Shown: positions 1 through 11,074 of the stretch, piece after piece | Position numbering within the stretch: the stretch's first letter is position 1 | Layout: every line of letters begins with the position of its first letter | DNA from: Theropithecus gelada | Lineage: Eukaryota > Chordata > Mammalia > Primates > Cercopithecidae | Length of the DNA: 64,000 nucleotides | Assembly: GCF_003255815.1 (NCBI RefSeq) | Contig: NC_037673.1 | Span: 8,349,236-8,413,235, forward strand | Reading direction: 5' to 3' | The notes under the pieces: generated by a model | Seen by the model: the letters and a program-made list of their open reading frames with translations, nothing else | Databases searched by the model: none | What the model was told of the DNA's origin: nothing | Made by a program: the position numbers and the translations under genes

Positions 1-769
1 GGAGAGCATCCTTACAGACAATAGAAGGTGCCTGCCTGAGATTTGCGCTGACCTGTGGTGAAAACAACTCCAGATGTTAGGAATGACTTTTGGTCTTAAA
101 AACCTGAAATGATTTTGCCTTATTATAATATTTCAAACGTGAAATCCTGTAGTCTCCCAATATCCTAACACTCATGTGACACTCCGAAGTGACTCTAAAA
201 AATTACCACCTCCATGGTCCATCTGGACTTCAGGACTGGCCAAAGATGCAATGCGATCCCTGCCCTTCTGCTGGCTGAAGCAGGTGCCCTGAAACTGCAG
301 GGTCTGCCCAGCATGTCCAGGTCACCCTGCCACTGCTGATTCCTTGTAACAGCTTTTGACTGAGAGGTTTGGCTGGGGCTTATATTCAGAAGTGAAGTTA
401 CTTATTTGTTTTGCTTACTTTTTACACAAATTACACATAATTGTAAGACAATGGAAAGTGTCAAATTTATCAGAGATCTCAGAATAATGACATAGCATTT
501 GGAAACAATGTGTCAATAAGCTTCCTGGGGTGTTGGGGTGAGACTAGAAAGAGAATGTTCAGTGTGGCCTGTGTATTGCCTTAGGCAGGTGTGTCCTGTC
601 AGTTGCCACCTAGTTGGAATTTGAGGAAAAGTGACTTTCTGTGTATTAAAGATGTTGAGGCAAAACATCTGAACACTCCATGAGGTGAGAGGGTCATGAC
701 ATAAGATGTGGGTGCCTAGGAAGAGGGTTTTGGAAGAATGTGATCAATACAGATATCAACACCAACCTC
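1..769. other. Unassigned non-coding DNA
   Basis: I see no convincing gene, RNA or recognisable repeat here. Composition is ordinary AT-rich primate intergenic DNA. It ends at the 5-base target duplication (ACCTC, 765-769) of the next element. Confidence 0.5.
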
Positions 770-1150
770 TGTGCTGGTTGATTTTCCATGTCAACTTGGA
801 GGGTGCTTTTAGATGACAGTGACATTTAAATTGGTAAACTTTGGGTAAAGCAAATTGCCTTTCGTAATGTGGGTGGACGTCATTCAATCAGCTGATGTCC
901 TGAATATAACAAAAAAAAAGACTGTCCTTCCTGGATTTTATCTGCACCATTGGTTCTGCTGGGTCTTCAGCCTGCAGACCACCCTGCAGGTTTTGGACTT
1001 CCCAGACTCCATAATCACATAAGCCAATACCTTATAATACATATTTTTATCTTTCCCTCTATCTCTATCTCTCTGTGTATACACGTATCTATTGTCTATC
1101 TTTATTTCTGTCATGTTGGTTTTACTTCTTGGAGAATGCTGACTAATACA
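770..1150 (+). mobile_element. Solo LTR of an ERVL-type family (copy 1)
   Basis: The segment starts TGTGCTGG and ends CTAATACA, so it has the TG...CA ends of an LTR. It is flanked by a perfect 5-base direct repeat, ACCTC at 765-769 and 1151-1155, the size typical of ERVL integrations. Related copies lie at 21559, 56792, 57526 and 62181 and share the opening 'TGTCAACTTG' block, 'CATAATCACATAAGCCAAT' and the 'GACTAATACA' end. A TATC/CTAT-rich tract precedes the 3' end. There is no internal region, so this is a recombined solo LTR. I do not firmly recall the Repbase name. Confidence 0.8.
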
Positions 1151-1155
1151 ACCTC

Positions 1156-3349
1156 CTAGATCCTTCTTTAAGCAAGCACTTGCTGCTCAGCTACAAGGAG
1201 TGTGGATGGCAGAGTGTGGGAGCCAGTTCCTTCAGGCTGTGCCTCAGCTGTGGAGATAAGCCTCGCCCCATGTCTACTTTTCTGGGGCTACCCCAGTGAT
1301 TGAAGAAGGTAGTTACATGGAGGTCCACCATTTAGGCCTGAAGGTACTACTGGTTTCAGAGTTCCTGGCTGGGTTGGCTAAGGCTTTGTCAATCTTCTAC
1401 AGATCAACTTCTCCCCCTGCCCCATCCTGCTACTGCCCCATTCTTTCACAAGTGGGACTCCTAATTCCCATTTGTGCCCCAAACTCCAACTCAGCATCTG
1501 ATTCTGAGAAACCGAATTGCAATGGGAAGATAAATTTGCTAGGTAAGATTTTAAAATGGAATTTTTGATGAAAACTTTTTACTCCATCTATCCTAGAACA
1601 ACTTTGCTATCAGTTACCTCTCAATAATGCTTTGATCAAATGACCCATTCTTTTGGAGGGTTGTTCTCGCTCTCTCTGAAGCAGACAGGTGAACAGTATG
1701 TGCAGACATCAGAGCTAGTGGATGAGGGACCGGGTGGCATCTGTGTTATCAGCTTTGACTCATTGTTCAGCACCGTGCCAGACAGTCTCCCTCTGTGGTT
1801 CTTCCATGAACTATTTTAGAGATGTGCACTACACTTGGAGTCTTTGCAATTCTTTCCCAATTTTATCTTAAAATGTATGTTTGCTAAGATTGTAGAAATT
1901 TTCTGAAGACGAATGACAAACAAGACTCCTGTTTTTCTGTCAATGATTCACTCTAGTATGCCAAAATGTCTCTTAGATGGTGACTGCCAGATAGTTACCT
2001 TCTCTATAATATTGCCTTTGTGTCAGTCTAGAAGTATTCCAAAGAGAAGGGAGAGAAAAGGCCATGAGTAATGTCAGCTTCGTCTTTCTTATGAGGGTTG
2101 ACCCAAAGTTCCACTCTCCGTGTGAGACAAGTATTCTCTATGTTCTGATAACTCTGCCATTATCTGTCCATCAGACCCACAGCACTTCCAGTACTTGAGT
2201 TCAATAGACACTTGATGAGCCCCTCTCTGTGGGAAACGTCTCTTTCCCCAGAGGGGTGCAGTCCAGTGATAAGATAAGCCTTGGTGGAAAATGGAATCAG
2301 AAACTTAACAAAGGGCTCTCATTAGAGCACAATGAGAATCAGAAATACATGCTGTGAAGACCTGAAAGAGGGAAATTTCAGGCCAACCAACCGGAGAATT
2401 AGATCTAAACAAGAGGATTTGTTTTTCCTCTTGGATTTGTTTTTATTTTGAGTTGTTTTATTTTTAATTCTCAAACCATTGACTAGAGAACACTGGAAGA
2501 CTGCAGTTTTGGCATTTTGGTGATGGGTTCTAAACTTAAATTTAGATTAATTTTGGAAGACACCTTTTGAGGGGTGATGTGGAAGGAAGATAAAAAATGA
2601 ATCCTTTGCCTTTGGCCATTCGAAGGGCATGGGACTCATTAGAGATATCTCTGGAGGATGACAGTGTAAACTCAAACGTGTGACTTTGCGGGTCTCAATA
2701 ATGAATGTTCAGTGGTTGTGGAAAGGACAAGTGTCAGTGTCAATCCGGGCAGAAATGAAATATAGATAGATAAAGTGAGGGGCTAGTTTTCCTGGTCTGA
2801 ATTCACTGCTCAAGTAATCTATCTTCTGAAAAAAAAAAAAAAACAAACAACAGAGATTAAATCTTTAAAGACTTTTAGGTAGCAAGGAAAATAAAAAATT
2901 AATGCCATTCTGATGGTCTAGAAAGTTGGAGAGGAGAAAGTATTTCTCAGTCTATAAACTTATTTTCCCAATTCTCATATTTCCTTTAATACTGAGTACT
3001 AGAAATCATGATTTATGTGTATTTGCACTTACTTTTTAGCATTGTATGGCATAACAGTTGATATCTTTTACATTTTCACATGTAACTGATTATCTGCAAA
3101 ATATTTTATGTTTTAGAAAAGTATACTTAATTATGCTGCAATGCACAGTTAGTCCAAGCTGTTCTTGTTTGTAAATATTAATTACTCATATTGTGTTTTA
3201 GGTTTGCTACCACAGTCCAGAATATGGAAGGTGGGTTTTTTGTAATTCAGGAATAGTGAATGCTGCTAGTAGGTGAGTGTGGGAGATGTCGCTTCCCTTC
3301 ACAAGAATCTTGCTCATCTAAAGTGAGGCTGCATTAAGAATTGTGTCTG
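1156..3349. other. Unassigned non-coding DNA
   Basis: No gene or confident repeat is visible over about 2.2 kb. A short poly(A) run sits near 2829. The open frame at 1296-1568 (90 codons) has no recognisable domain and no matching context, so I do not call it a gene. Confidence 0.45.
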
Positions 3350-3656
3350 GGCCAGGAGGGGTGGCTCACGTCTGTAATCCCAGCACTTTGGGAGGCTGAG
3401 GTGGGCGGATCACGAGGTCAGGAGATGGAGACCATCCTGGCTAACACGGTGAAACCCCGCCTCTACTAAAAATACAAAAAAAAAAAAAAAAAAAAAGCTA
3501 GGCACGGTGGTGGGTGCCTGTAGTCCCAGCTACTCGGCAGGCTGAGGCAGAAGAATGGCGTGAAGACAGGAGGCAGAGCTTGCAGTGAGCCGAGATCGTG
3601 CCACTGCACTCTAGCCTGGGTGACAGAGCACGACTCCGTCTCAAAAAACAAAAAAA
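3350..3656 (+). mobile_element. Alu element (full length)
   Basis: Both Alu monomers are present, with an A-rich linker at about 3475-3496 and an A-rich tail to about 3656. Imperfect target duplications flank it: AATTGTGTCTG just before and AAGTGTGTCTG just after. The body is diverged and contains the AluY/S 'GATCACGAGGTCAGGAGATGGAGACC' region. The minus-strand open frame here is an Alu antisense artefact. Confidence 0.93.
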
Positions 3657-4457
3657 TGAAGTGTGTCTGAAGTTTCACACAGAAGGCTGGCTGAAGACAA
3701 GGTGGAAAGCCATAGTGTAGTCTATATTCATAGAAATTTAGCATTTCTCATATTGGGTTACAATCATTAGTTTCTAATTCCTCCATGTACATTCCATGTT
3801 CTGGAAACACTAACTTGTATTTCTGGTATGCTTTCGTGAGTGTGACTAGAACTGCAGGCTGTGGCTTCCAGCCTGTGTCCTTCATTGAACTAAGAAGGTA
3901 TAAATAAGTGATATGATGCTGTGCTGATAAATAAGGATGAAAAGACAACATTGTCGGTGTCACCAATGCTACGAACATTCCAGAATCAAGTTCCATCTTT
4001 AAATACTTGCTATTATCCTTATGAAAGTTAGTGAGAACCATGCAGAGCCATATCAGAGCAGATTATGGTTCTGTTTGGATTTTTAAAAAATAACTTATCA
4101 AAAGATTGAATTCTATTTTCATCATATTCAAATTAGTGACTTTTTCATATTTCTATATAACCAATGACATATATAAAGGAAATAAAAGTAATAAGAAGAG
4201 TATAACAGTGGTTATCAAGAACAGAGATATGGGGGTGCGGCAGGGGGATGGAGCTCAATGGGTACAAAGTTGCTGTAATGCAGGCTAAGTCTTGATTTCT
4301 AATGTACACCATGGGGACTATGGTTAATAATCCGTATTGTGTACTGGGAATTTGCTAAGGTAGTAAGACCTTAGATGTTTATTCCTTACTAACAGAAATA
4401 AGGTAGCTATGGAGGCAATGGATGTGCTCATTTGACTATTGATCATTTTACTATGCA
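3657..4457. other. Unassigned non-coding DNA
   Basis: No recognisable gene or repeat. Small open frames on both strands (for example 3748-4041 minus) lack domains and look like chance frames. Confidence 0.4.
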
Positions 4458-4535
4458 TTATGTTGGTGCAAAAGTAATTGCGGTTTTTGCCATTAAAAGT
4501 AATGCAAAACAACAATTACTTCTGCACCAACCTAA
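4458..4535. mobile_element. MADE1 mariner-derived MITE
   Basis: A 78-base near-palindrome opens with TTATGTTGGTGCAAAAG and closes with the complementary arm TCTGCACCAACCTAA. This is the layout of MADE1, the roughly 80-base non-autonomous relative of the Hsmar1 mariner. Both terminal inverted repeats are preserved; the second arm carries a few substitutions or a small deletion around 4503-4515. Transcribed, it would fold into one hairpin. MADE1 copies gave rise to the primate mir-548 family, so a small-RNA role is possible but nothing here demonstrates one. Confidence 0.92.
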
Positions 4536-4613
4536 TGTATCAAAGCATCATATTTTACATCTTAATTATATACAAACTATAAAAGCAATTATAGAAATTA
4601 TTATGTTACCATA

Positions 4614-4982
4614 TATTATGGACTGAATTATGCCTCCCATTCATATATTGAAGACCTAACCCCCAATACTATAGAATGTGACTGTAGTTAGAGATAGAGT
4701 CTTTAAGAGGCAAATAGGTAAATGACATTATTAGGATGGGCCCTAATCCAATATGACTGGTGTCCTTATAAGGAAAAGAGATTAGGAGGACACAGACACA
4801 CAGAGAAAACCATACGAACACGCAGGAAACAGTAGGCACCTACAAGTCAAGCAGAGAGGCTTCAGGAGAACCAAACCCTTGATCTCTGACCTAGTCGCCA
4901 GAGCTATGAGAAAGTATACGTCTGCTGTTTATAGCCCTTAGTCTGTAATACTTTGTGATGACAGCTCTTACAAACTAATGCA
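4614..4982 (+). mobile_element. MLT1-type MaLR LTR
   Basis: Diagnostic MLT1 blocks occur in order: 'GACTGAATTATGCCTCCC' near the 5' end, 'GGGCCCTAATCCAATATGAC' at 4739-4758, 'GGTGTCCTTATAAG', 'GGACACAGACAC', and a 3' end 'CAAACTAATGCA'. It is a solo LTR with substantial divergence. I did not find a convincing 5-base target duplication. Confidence 0.9.
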
Positions 4983-6015
4983 ATAGATCTGTCTCTTGGA
5001 AACCAGTAACACAGCTCCCAAGGCGAAGCAAAGAACAGAATATGTAGTCTCAACAACCACCATTCCTTCTTGACAGTTTGCTAGGAAAATGAACAGGATT
5101 GGCAATGATTTCACAACCTGCCTATTGAATTGTGTCACACAAGATATTTTAGTATGTTTAATTTATTTGTTCATATTTTAATGAATATATCTTTCAAACA
5201 CATTTAGAACTAACTAAAATTTAAAAGCATCACTACTATTTTTCTTTAATTCTTGTATTACGTCTTCCTAATCTGATCTCCTCTTTATTATCTAGGTTGC
5301 AAGTTTACATTTTTGTCAAACCCTTGGATTTCAGAAACGCTTTAAGCAGGAATACACTGTAGAAACCACAGTCTCAACTAGTTGTACGTTTGCAAACATA
5401 TAGCTTATAAAGTAAGCTGACATTCAAAGTAACAGAGATCATGAGGGTTAGCAAGTTTATTTTGTCTTCAATTCTTTTCTAATATTGAGCATTAAAATTG
5501 GCCACAGGAAGGAAACTTTTGAATAAGAAAGGAATAAGTTGGAAAGAGGCAAAAGTAAAATGAGGAAAAGGCACTTTGGTACATGTATTTTAAAACAAAG
5601 GCAATTTTGGACAATAATTTTCAGAATGACTTTCTTTATTCCTTCATTCTTTTTAGAATTCCTATAATTTTGTCATTGAGATATTTTTACATATTTGAAA
5701 TATTCTGTAAACATTTTTTCATTGTCTCCATAAAAACTGGTTTTTAACTGTGTAAAAGCTTTTGCATAAAAAAATAGAGGCAAGATGGATTTTTAAAAAA
5801 CATAAGCTACAAACATTAAATATATGGCTCACTGATTGTTAATTTGTAATTTGTGGATCCTATGTTGATTTTTACCTATGAGATTAGGAAAGTAGTAGGC
5901 AGCTCATACGCTATTGATTACTTTCCTCAAGTAGTTTTTATTTTTCAATTACTTCTGAGTTGTACACTTTTTTCTGACCTTCAGAGTAATTTATAATCAA
6001 TACCTAGTTAGCAGT

Positions 6016-6046
<31 letters not shown>

Positions 6047-6859
6047 GGATATTTAGTGTATAATAACTTCAGTGTTTAAAGTCAATTAACCATTATAACA
6101 TGACCCAGGGCTAAATGAAGTGTTAGAAAAAAGGATGTTAGTCCAGTTTGTTAGGCCTGTTAACATGAGTAGTTTTCCCATTAAAATGGTTCTGTGAGCT
6201 TCTAAATTATGAAGCCTGCCACAGGCTGTTTCTTTTTCTGATAGCTGCCTTTTTTGACAAATAACAATTCTGTAGTTTTATCTTGGTATTATAAAGGGCT
6301 ACTATTACCACAGATAAACTGTATTGGACAAACCAGTTAAAACTTAAAAATTTATGGGTCATTTCTAAAATGAAATCGATCATATTTATATTTTTCTAGA
6401 TTTCCATTGAGTAAAATAATATTCTATGTACATTTAATTGTAAAACATGATTTAGGGTATTATTAAAATTCTACATTTTTATTTAAAAAATGTCTTCTTG
6501 AATTTTGAGTAGAAATTTTATATTTATTTATATTCATTCATTCAGTAATTTGTTTTGAATGCCTACTACATAACAGGTTGTCTTTCGGCTTTTAACATTA
6601 TCATTTAATTATATAAAATTCCATTAAAAACTATTTAAATTGACCAAAATAAGTATTTGATCATCCATCTAAACATTAGACTTCCCGGATTATTACAATG
6701 AGTCCCTAATGAATCAGCTGATGTACCTCAGTTTTACCTCTGTCGCAGACATGTAATAGCTCCAATATTGATCACAGATTAATAAGGTGGATTACAGGAC
6801 AAGGACCTGATTTAGTAAGGATATGGCAAAGTGGCTTAATCCATGCAAGCATGTGAAAC
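4983..6859. other. AT-rich unassigned DNA
   Basis: No gene or confidently assignable repeat. It is strongly AT-rich, with a poly(A) run of about 27 at 6014-6041. Confidence 0.45.
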
Positions 6860-6984
6860 GATTTTTTTCCACAGAAAACCATCAGCACTGAGGGAACAAA
6901 AGAGACTTACTAGTTCCAAATTTACGTAGAGTATTTTAGGATCAGAAAATAGACCTGAAAAAAATAAATTTTAAAATATGTATT
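6860..6984 (+). repeat. Left arm of 125-bp inverted repeat
   Basis: The reverse complement of this segment reappears at 8299-8423 with only a few mismatches or single-base indels (for example TACGTAG against CCGCGTA, and one base in the T/A run). The arms enclose about 1.3 kb of L1-derived sequence. The arm is not L1, Alu or an LTR that I recognise. Confidence 0.9.
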
Positions 6985-6999
6985 TTCTATTTTAAAAAT

Positions 7000-7402
7000 G
7001 CATTTCTTTGATGATTAGTGACCTCAAACATTTTTTTTCATATACCTGTTGGCTATTTGCATATTTTATTTGAAGAAATGTCTATTCAAGTCTTTACCCT
7101 ATTTTTTAATTACTTGTTTCTTTTTTGTTGTTGAATTGCAGGAGTTTCTTATATATTTTGAATATTAATCTTTTATCAATTGCATGGTTTGCAATTCTCC
7201 CTTCCATGGATTGCCTGTGCACTCAGCTGATTTTTTTCCTTTGCTATGGCAGAAACTTTTTGGTTTGATATAGTCCCACTTGTCCAATTTTGCTTTTGCT
7301 ACCTGTGCTTTTTGTGTAACATCCATGAAATCATTGCCAATACCAATTTCAGAAAGCTGTTCACCCATGTTTCCTTCTAGACTGTTAGTTTCAGATCTTA
7401 TA
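7000..7402 (-). mobile_element. L1 fragment, inverted 5' portion
   Basis: Antisense L1 ORF2/3' sequence, for example 'GATGATTAGTG', 'TTTGCAATTCTCCC' and 'GTCCAATTTTGCTTTTGCTACC'. It switches near 7402 to sense-oriented L1. An antisense 5' portion joined to a sense 3' portion is the signature of twin priming during target-primed reverse transcription. The element is old and diverged. Confidence 0.82.
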
Positions 7403-8235
7403 ATTAAAACCACAAAGATATTACGTCGCATCTGTCAAAATGGCTATCATAGTAAAAGAGAGAGACACTAAAAGTTCACAAGTACGTGAAGAAATTGGAA
7501 GTCTTGTACACTGTTGGTGAAAATGCAAAATGATGCAGCCAGTATATAAAAAAAGTACAGGGAGGGAATCTTTAAAAAATTAAAAATAGAATTATCACAT
7601 AATGCAGTAATCCCACTTCTGAGTATTTATCCAAAAGAATAAAAGTCAGGATCTTGAAGAGATATCAGCACTCCTATGTTTATTGGAACATTATTCACAA
7701 TAGTTGACCAGTGAGAACAATGTAAATGTCTATCAATAGACGAATGAATAAAGAAAATGTGGTGTGTATATATATATATATATATGTAGCTACAAATATA
7801 TAGTTACATATACATAAATACACTGTATATATACAGTATAAAATATACTACATATGTGTGTGATACACACACACAATGAAATATTATTCAGCCTTAAAAA
7901 AGAGAAATTCTGTAATGTGTCCTAATATGGATGCACCTTGTGTACTTTATGCTAAGTAAAAAATGCCAGTCACAGAAAGACAACTACTGCTTGATTCAAC
8001 TTACATGAGGTAACTGAAGTAACCAAATTAGAATTAAAAAGTGGAATAAAGGTCACCAGTGCCTAGAGGTAGGGAGAAAAGGGGAGTTACTAATGAAAGA
8101 GCATAAAGTTTCAGTTAAACAAGACGAATAAGTTCTAGTTCTCTGCTGTATGATGTCGTACCTATAGTCAATAGTACTGTATTATACCCTGAAAATATGA
8201 ATATTTTTATTCTAAAAACTGAGATGATACCTCTT
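7403..8235 (+). mobile_element. L1 fragment, 3' portion (old)
   Basis: Sense L1 ORF2 C-terminal and 3' UTR sequence, such as the 'CCCACTTCTGAGTATTTATCC' region and 'GAAATATTATTCAGCC' at 7879. It contains an expanded TA/CA tract at 7762-7875. It is frame-broken throughout and has no coding capacity. It is the second half of the inverted L1 that begins near 7000. Confidence 0.83.
7762..7875. repeat. AT/TG-rich microsatellite with small palindromes
   Basis: A TATATA run at about 7768-7784 is followed by imperfect TA/TACA units, including ACTGTATATATACAGT at 7821-7836, and a CACACACA stretch at 7865-7875. It lies in the loop of the 125-bp inverted repeat. Confidence 0.8.
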
Positions 8236-8298
8236 CCCATTCCCATATTCTCTGCCCAGTTTTTTCTAATCTGATTATGTACCCTTCTCTTTGTAAAT

Positions 8299-8423
8299 AA
8301 TACATATTTTAAAAATTATTTTTTTCAGGTCTATTTTCTGATCCTAAAATACTCCGCGTAAATTTGGAACTAGTAAGTCTCTTTTGTTCCCTCAGTGCTG
8401 ATGGTTTTCTGGGAAAAAAAATC
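8299..8423 (-). repeat. Right arm of 125-bp inverted repeat
   Basis: Reverse complement of 6860-6984. The match runs from 'AATACATATTTTAAAA' through 'GGAACTAGTAAGTCTC' to the A-rich end. It stops a few bases before the 5' edge of the next L1 (about 8432), so that insertion may have removed or separated more of the arm. Confidence 0.9.
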
Positions 8424-8431
8424 TTTTTTTA

Positions 8432-8989
8432 GAAATACCATTTGACCCAGCAATCCCATTACTGGGCATATACCCAAAGGATTGTAAATCATTCTATGAT
8501 AAAGATGCATGCACACATATATTTGTTGCGGCACTGTTCACAATAGCAAAGATTTGGAATCATCCCAAATGTCCATCAATGATAGACTGGATTAAGAAAA
8601 TGTGGCACATATACACCATGGAATACTATGCAGCTATAAAAAAGGATGAGTTCATATCCTTTGTAGGGACATGGATGAAGCTGGAAACCATCATTCTCAG
8701 CAAACTATCGCAAGGACAGAAAACCAAACACCGCATGTTCTCACTCATAGGTGGGAATTGAACAATGAGAACACTTGGACATAGGGTGGGGAACATCATA
8801 CACCGGGGCCTGTTGTGGGGTGGGGGTAGGGGGAGGGATAGCATTAGGAGATATACCTAATATAAACGAGGAGTTAATGGATGCAGCAAACCAACATGGC
8901 ACATGTATACATATGTAACAAACCTGCACGTTGTGCACATGTACCCTAGAACTGAAAGTATAATCAAAAAAAAAAAAAAAAGAAAAGAA
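8432..8989 (+). mobile_element. L1PA-type 3' end with poly(A)
   Basis: A 5'-truncated primate L1 begins in ORF2 ('CCATTTGACCCAGCAATCCC') and runs through the intact ORF2 C-terminal stretch around 8579-8761 (ending MFSLIGGN), the G-rich 3' UTR tract at 8816-8837, 'ACATGGCACATGTATACATA' and a poly(A) tail ending near 8989. Sequence is close to the L1PA consensus, so it is one of the younger L1s here. It is not mobile because it lacks the 5' UTR, ORF1 and most of ORF2. Confidence 0.93.
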
Positions 8990-9049
8990 AATTCTACCAT
9001 GTGCTAAAGAACTTCTGGTTGAAAAAAACACATTGTATTATATTGTATT

Positions 9050-9507
9050 GTATATTTTATTTCTAAACTTTTAGTTTTGAGGGGTACATATGCAGGTTGG
9101 TTCTATAGATAAACTGCGTGTCATGGGGGTTTGTTGGACATATTATTTCATCACCTGAGTAATAAACATAGTATCCAATAGCTAGTTTTTCAATCCTCAC
9201 CCTCCTCCTACCCTCCACCCTCAATTAGGTCTGGTATCCATTGTTCCCTTCTTTGTGTCCATATGTACTCAATATTTAGCTCCCATTTACAAGTGAGCAT
9301 ATGCAGTCTTTGGTTTTCTGTTCCTGCATTAGTTTGCTTAGGATAATGGCCTCCAGCTCATTCAAGTTGCTGCAAAATACATTATCTCATTTGTTTTACA
9401 GTTATGCAGTGTTCCTTGGTGTATATATACCACATTTTCTTTATCTAGTTTACCACTGATAGGCATTTACATTGATTCCATGTTCTTTGCTATTGTGAAT
9501 ATTGCCG
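9050..9507 (-). mobile_element. L1 3' end, minus strand
   Basis: Reverse-strand L1 3' UTR and ORF2 end: 'GGGGTACATATGCAGGTT', 'CTCCCATTTACAAGTGAGCA', 'GGATAATGGCCTCCAGC' and 'TTGCTATTGTGAATATTGC'. At about 9507 the sequence flips to sense L1, so this is another 5'-inverted copy. Confidence 0.9.
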
Positions 9508-9618
9508 CTCGGCCACTGTGGAAAGCAGTTTGGTGATTTCTCAAGGAACTTAGAGCTACCATTTGGCCCAGCAGTCTTGTTATTGGGTATATACCAAAGG
9601 AATATAAATCATTATAGT
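9508..9618 (+). mobile_element. Inverted 5' portion of the preceding L1
   Basis: Sense L1 ORF2 ('CCACTGTGGAAAGCAG', 'CTACCATTTGGCCCAGCAG') abuts antisense L1 without a gap, as expected of twin priming. Only about 110 bases are present. Confidence 0.87.
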
Positions 9619-10478
9619 ATTTTAAAATACCAATTAGAATTTGTGATTATAAGACTTTGGTCATTCTTTTGGAAAAGAAGTTACGGATTAACACCATTCA
9701 AATATAATTTATTGTATCCAAACTCCTGTGTAGCTAGGTTATACTATATTACAGGCTTAAGGAGAGTTTTTAATCTCAGCCATAGTAGAGAATGTGCTTT
9801 CTTGTTGCAGCTATAAACTGGAGCCAAGCACAATGTTTAAAGGCCAGTGTATGTTTTTGTAACAACTTCACAAATATAAATTCTGCACGCTAATGTGTCG
9901 TACTGGCTTCAAGGGAAACAGTAGCATTCAATAACTGGGATACGTTCTTTATAAAAATTGCTCTTCATTGTGAACACTTCTATTAATTTGGCCTCATGTT
10001 CATTACATCCAGGGTATTTTTCTCAGACATTGGCTGCCTGGATGAATTTTGTTAGGCAAATGCAGAATCAAAATAGGCTAAACAATACTGAAGGGATTTA
10101 TGCTACAGGAGGTGTTTCTGTACGTAGTTACCCAGACTTCAGTCATGGCTCATGTGGGCTCTAGTAATAAAAGTAAGAGTTTTACAAGTGAGCATCTGCT
10201 ACATACCTCCTGGGTGGGAGTAACACTGTCACAAGGAGTCACATTCGTAACCCTCACTGGCTGGATCTCATGGCATCCTTTGATATTACTGTAGTCTAGG
10301 TTGAGGAAATATTTGAGAATATATTTTGTCTGAATATTAAAACTATTTTGAAAATGGAGCTTTTTGTATTAAAGAATCATCCAATATTTTGTTGCATTAG
10401 ATAGAAAATCATCATCAATAAAATATTCACTAAACTGGCACTTGAATTCCTACTTGAAACCTGGCACATGTTATTATC
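9619..10478. other. Unassigned non-coding DNA, left flank of the NUMT
   Basis: I recognise no gene or repeat. The frames at 9958-10164 and 10100-10294 overlap and lack domain signals. The last bases before the mitochondrial homology contain 'GGCACATGTTATTATC'. Confidence 0.4.
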
Positions 10479-11001
10479 TAATCTACTATCCCGAGTAATT
10501 TCAATCGCAACATAAATACTAACAAATAACGATCGACCAGCAACTACCCCTAATCAGCACCCATAACTGTACAAGGCAGCCACATCCAGAGAATCTTCAC
10601 GCAATAACCCTGCCCCCTCACCTTCAAAAGTCATCCAACTCTCTATGCTATTAAAATCAATCATGATCCCCACTCCATCGTGCTCAATTACTCACCGAAC
10701 CAGCATCAACTCCATTAATAGTCCTAATAATAAAGCTCCTCAGATGTTAATACTTGACCCTCGTGTTTCAGGATGCTCCTCAGTAGCCATCGCCATAGTA
10801 TAGCCAAAAACAACTACCATACCCCTCAAATAAATCACAAAGACTATCCCACAAAAGCTCCACCAAAATTCAACACAATACCACAACCCACAGCACCACT
10901 AATAATAAGCCCTATACCTCGGTAAATAGGGGAAGGTTTCGAAGAGAAACCTACAAACCCTACACCAAAGAGACACTTAATAAAAATATAGTATATGCCA
11001 T
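10479..11001 (-). pseudogene. MT-ND6: NUMT ND6 pseudogene
   Basis: Minus-strand copy of NADH dehydrogenase subunit 6, with its start triplet at 10999-11001 directly next to tRNA-Glu, as in mtDNA. The translation around 10844-10990 keeps the family's glycine-rich membrane segment (GLIISGAVGCGIVLNFGGA). Length is about 523 bases against a usual 525 or so, but small indels and substitutions break the frame. A mitochondrial gene in the nucleus would also be misread by the standard code, so no function is expected. Confidence 0.92.
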
Positions 11002-11070
11002 TATTCCCACATGGACTATAACTGTGACTAATGACATGAAAAGTCATTGTTGTATTTCAACTATAAGAAC
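11002..11070 (-). pseudogene. MT-TE: NUMT tRNA-Glu pseudogene
   Basis: 69-base reverse-strand tRNA-Glu copy between ND6 and CYTB. It is recognised from position and from the strongly conserved 'TTGTATTTCAACTATAAGAAC' region at its plus-strand right end. Several stem substitutions are present. Confidence 0.9.
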
Positions 11071-11074
11071 GCTA

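Noticed and set aside
8579..8761. 60-codon frame as a gene
   Set aside because: It is the ORF2 C-terminus of a 5'-truncated L1, not an independent gene.
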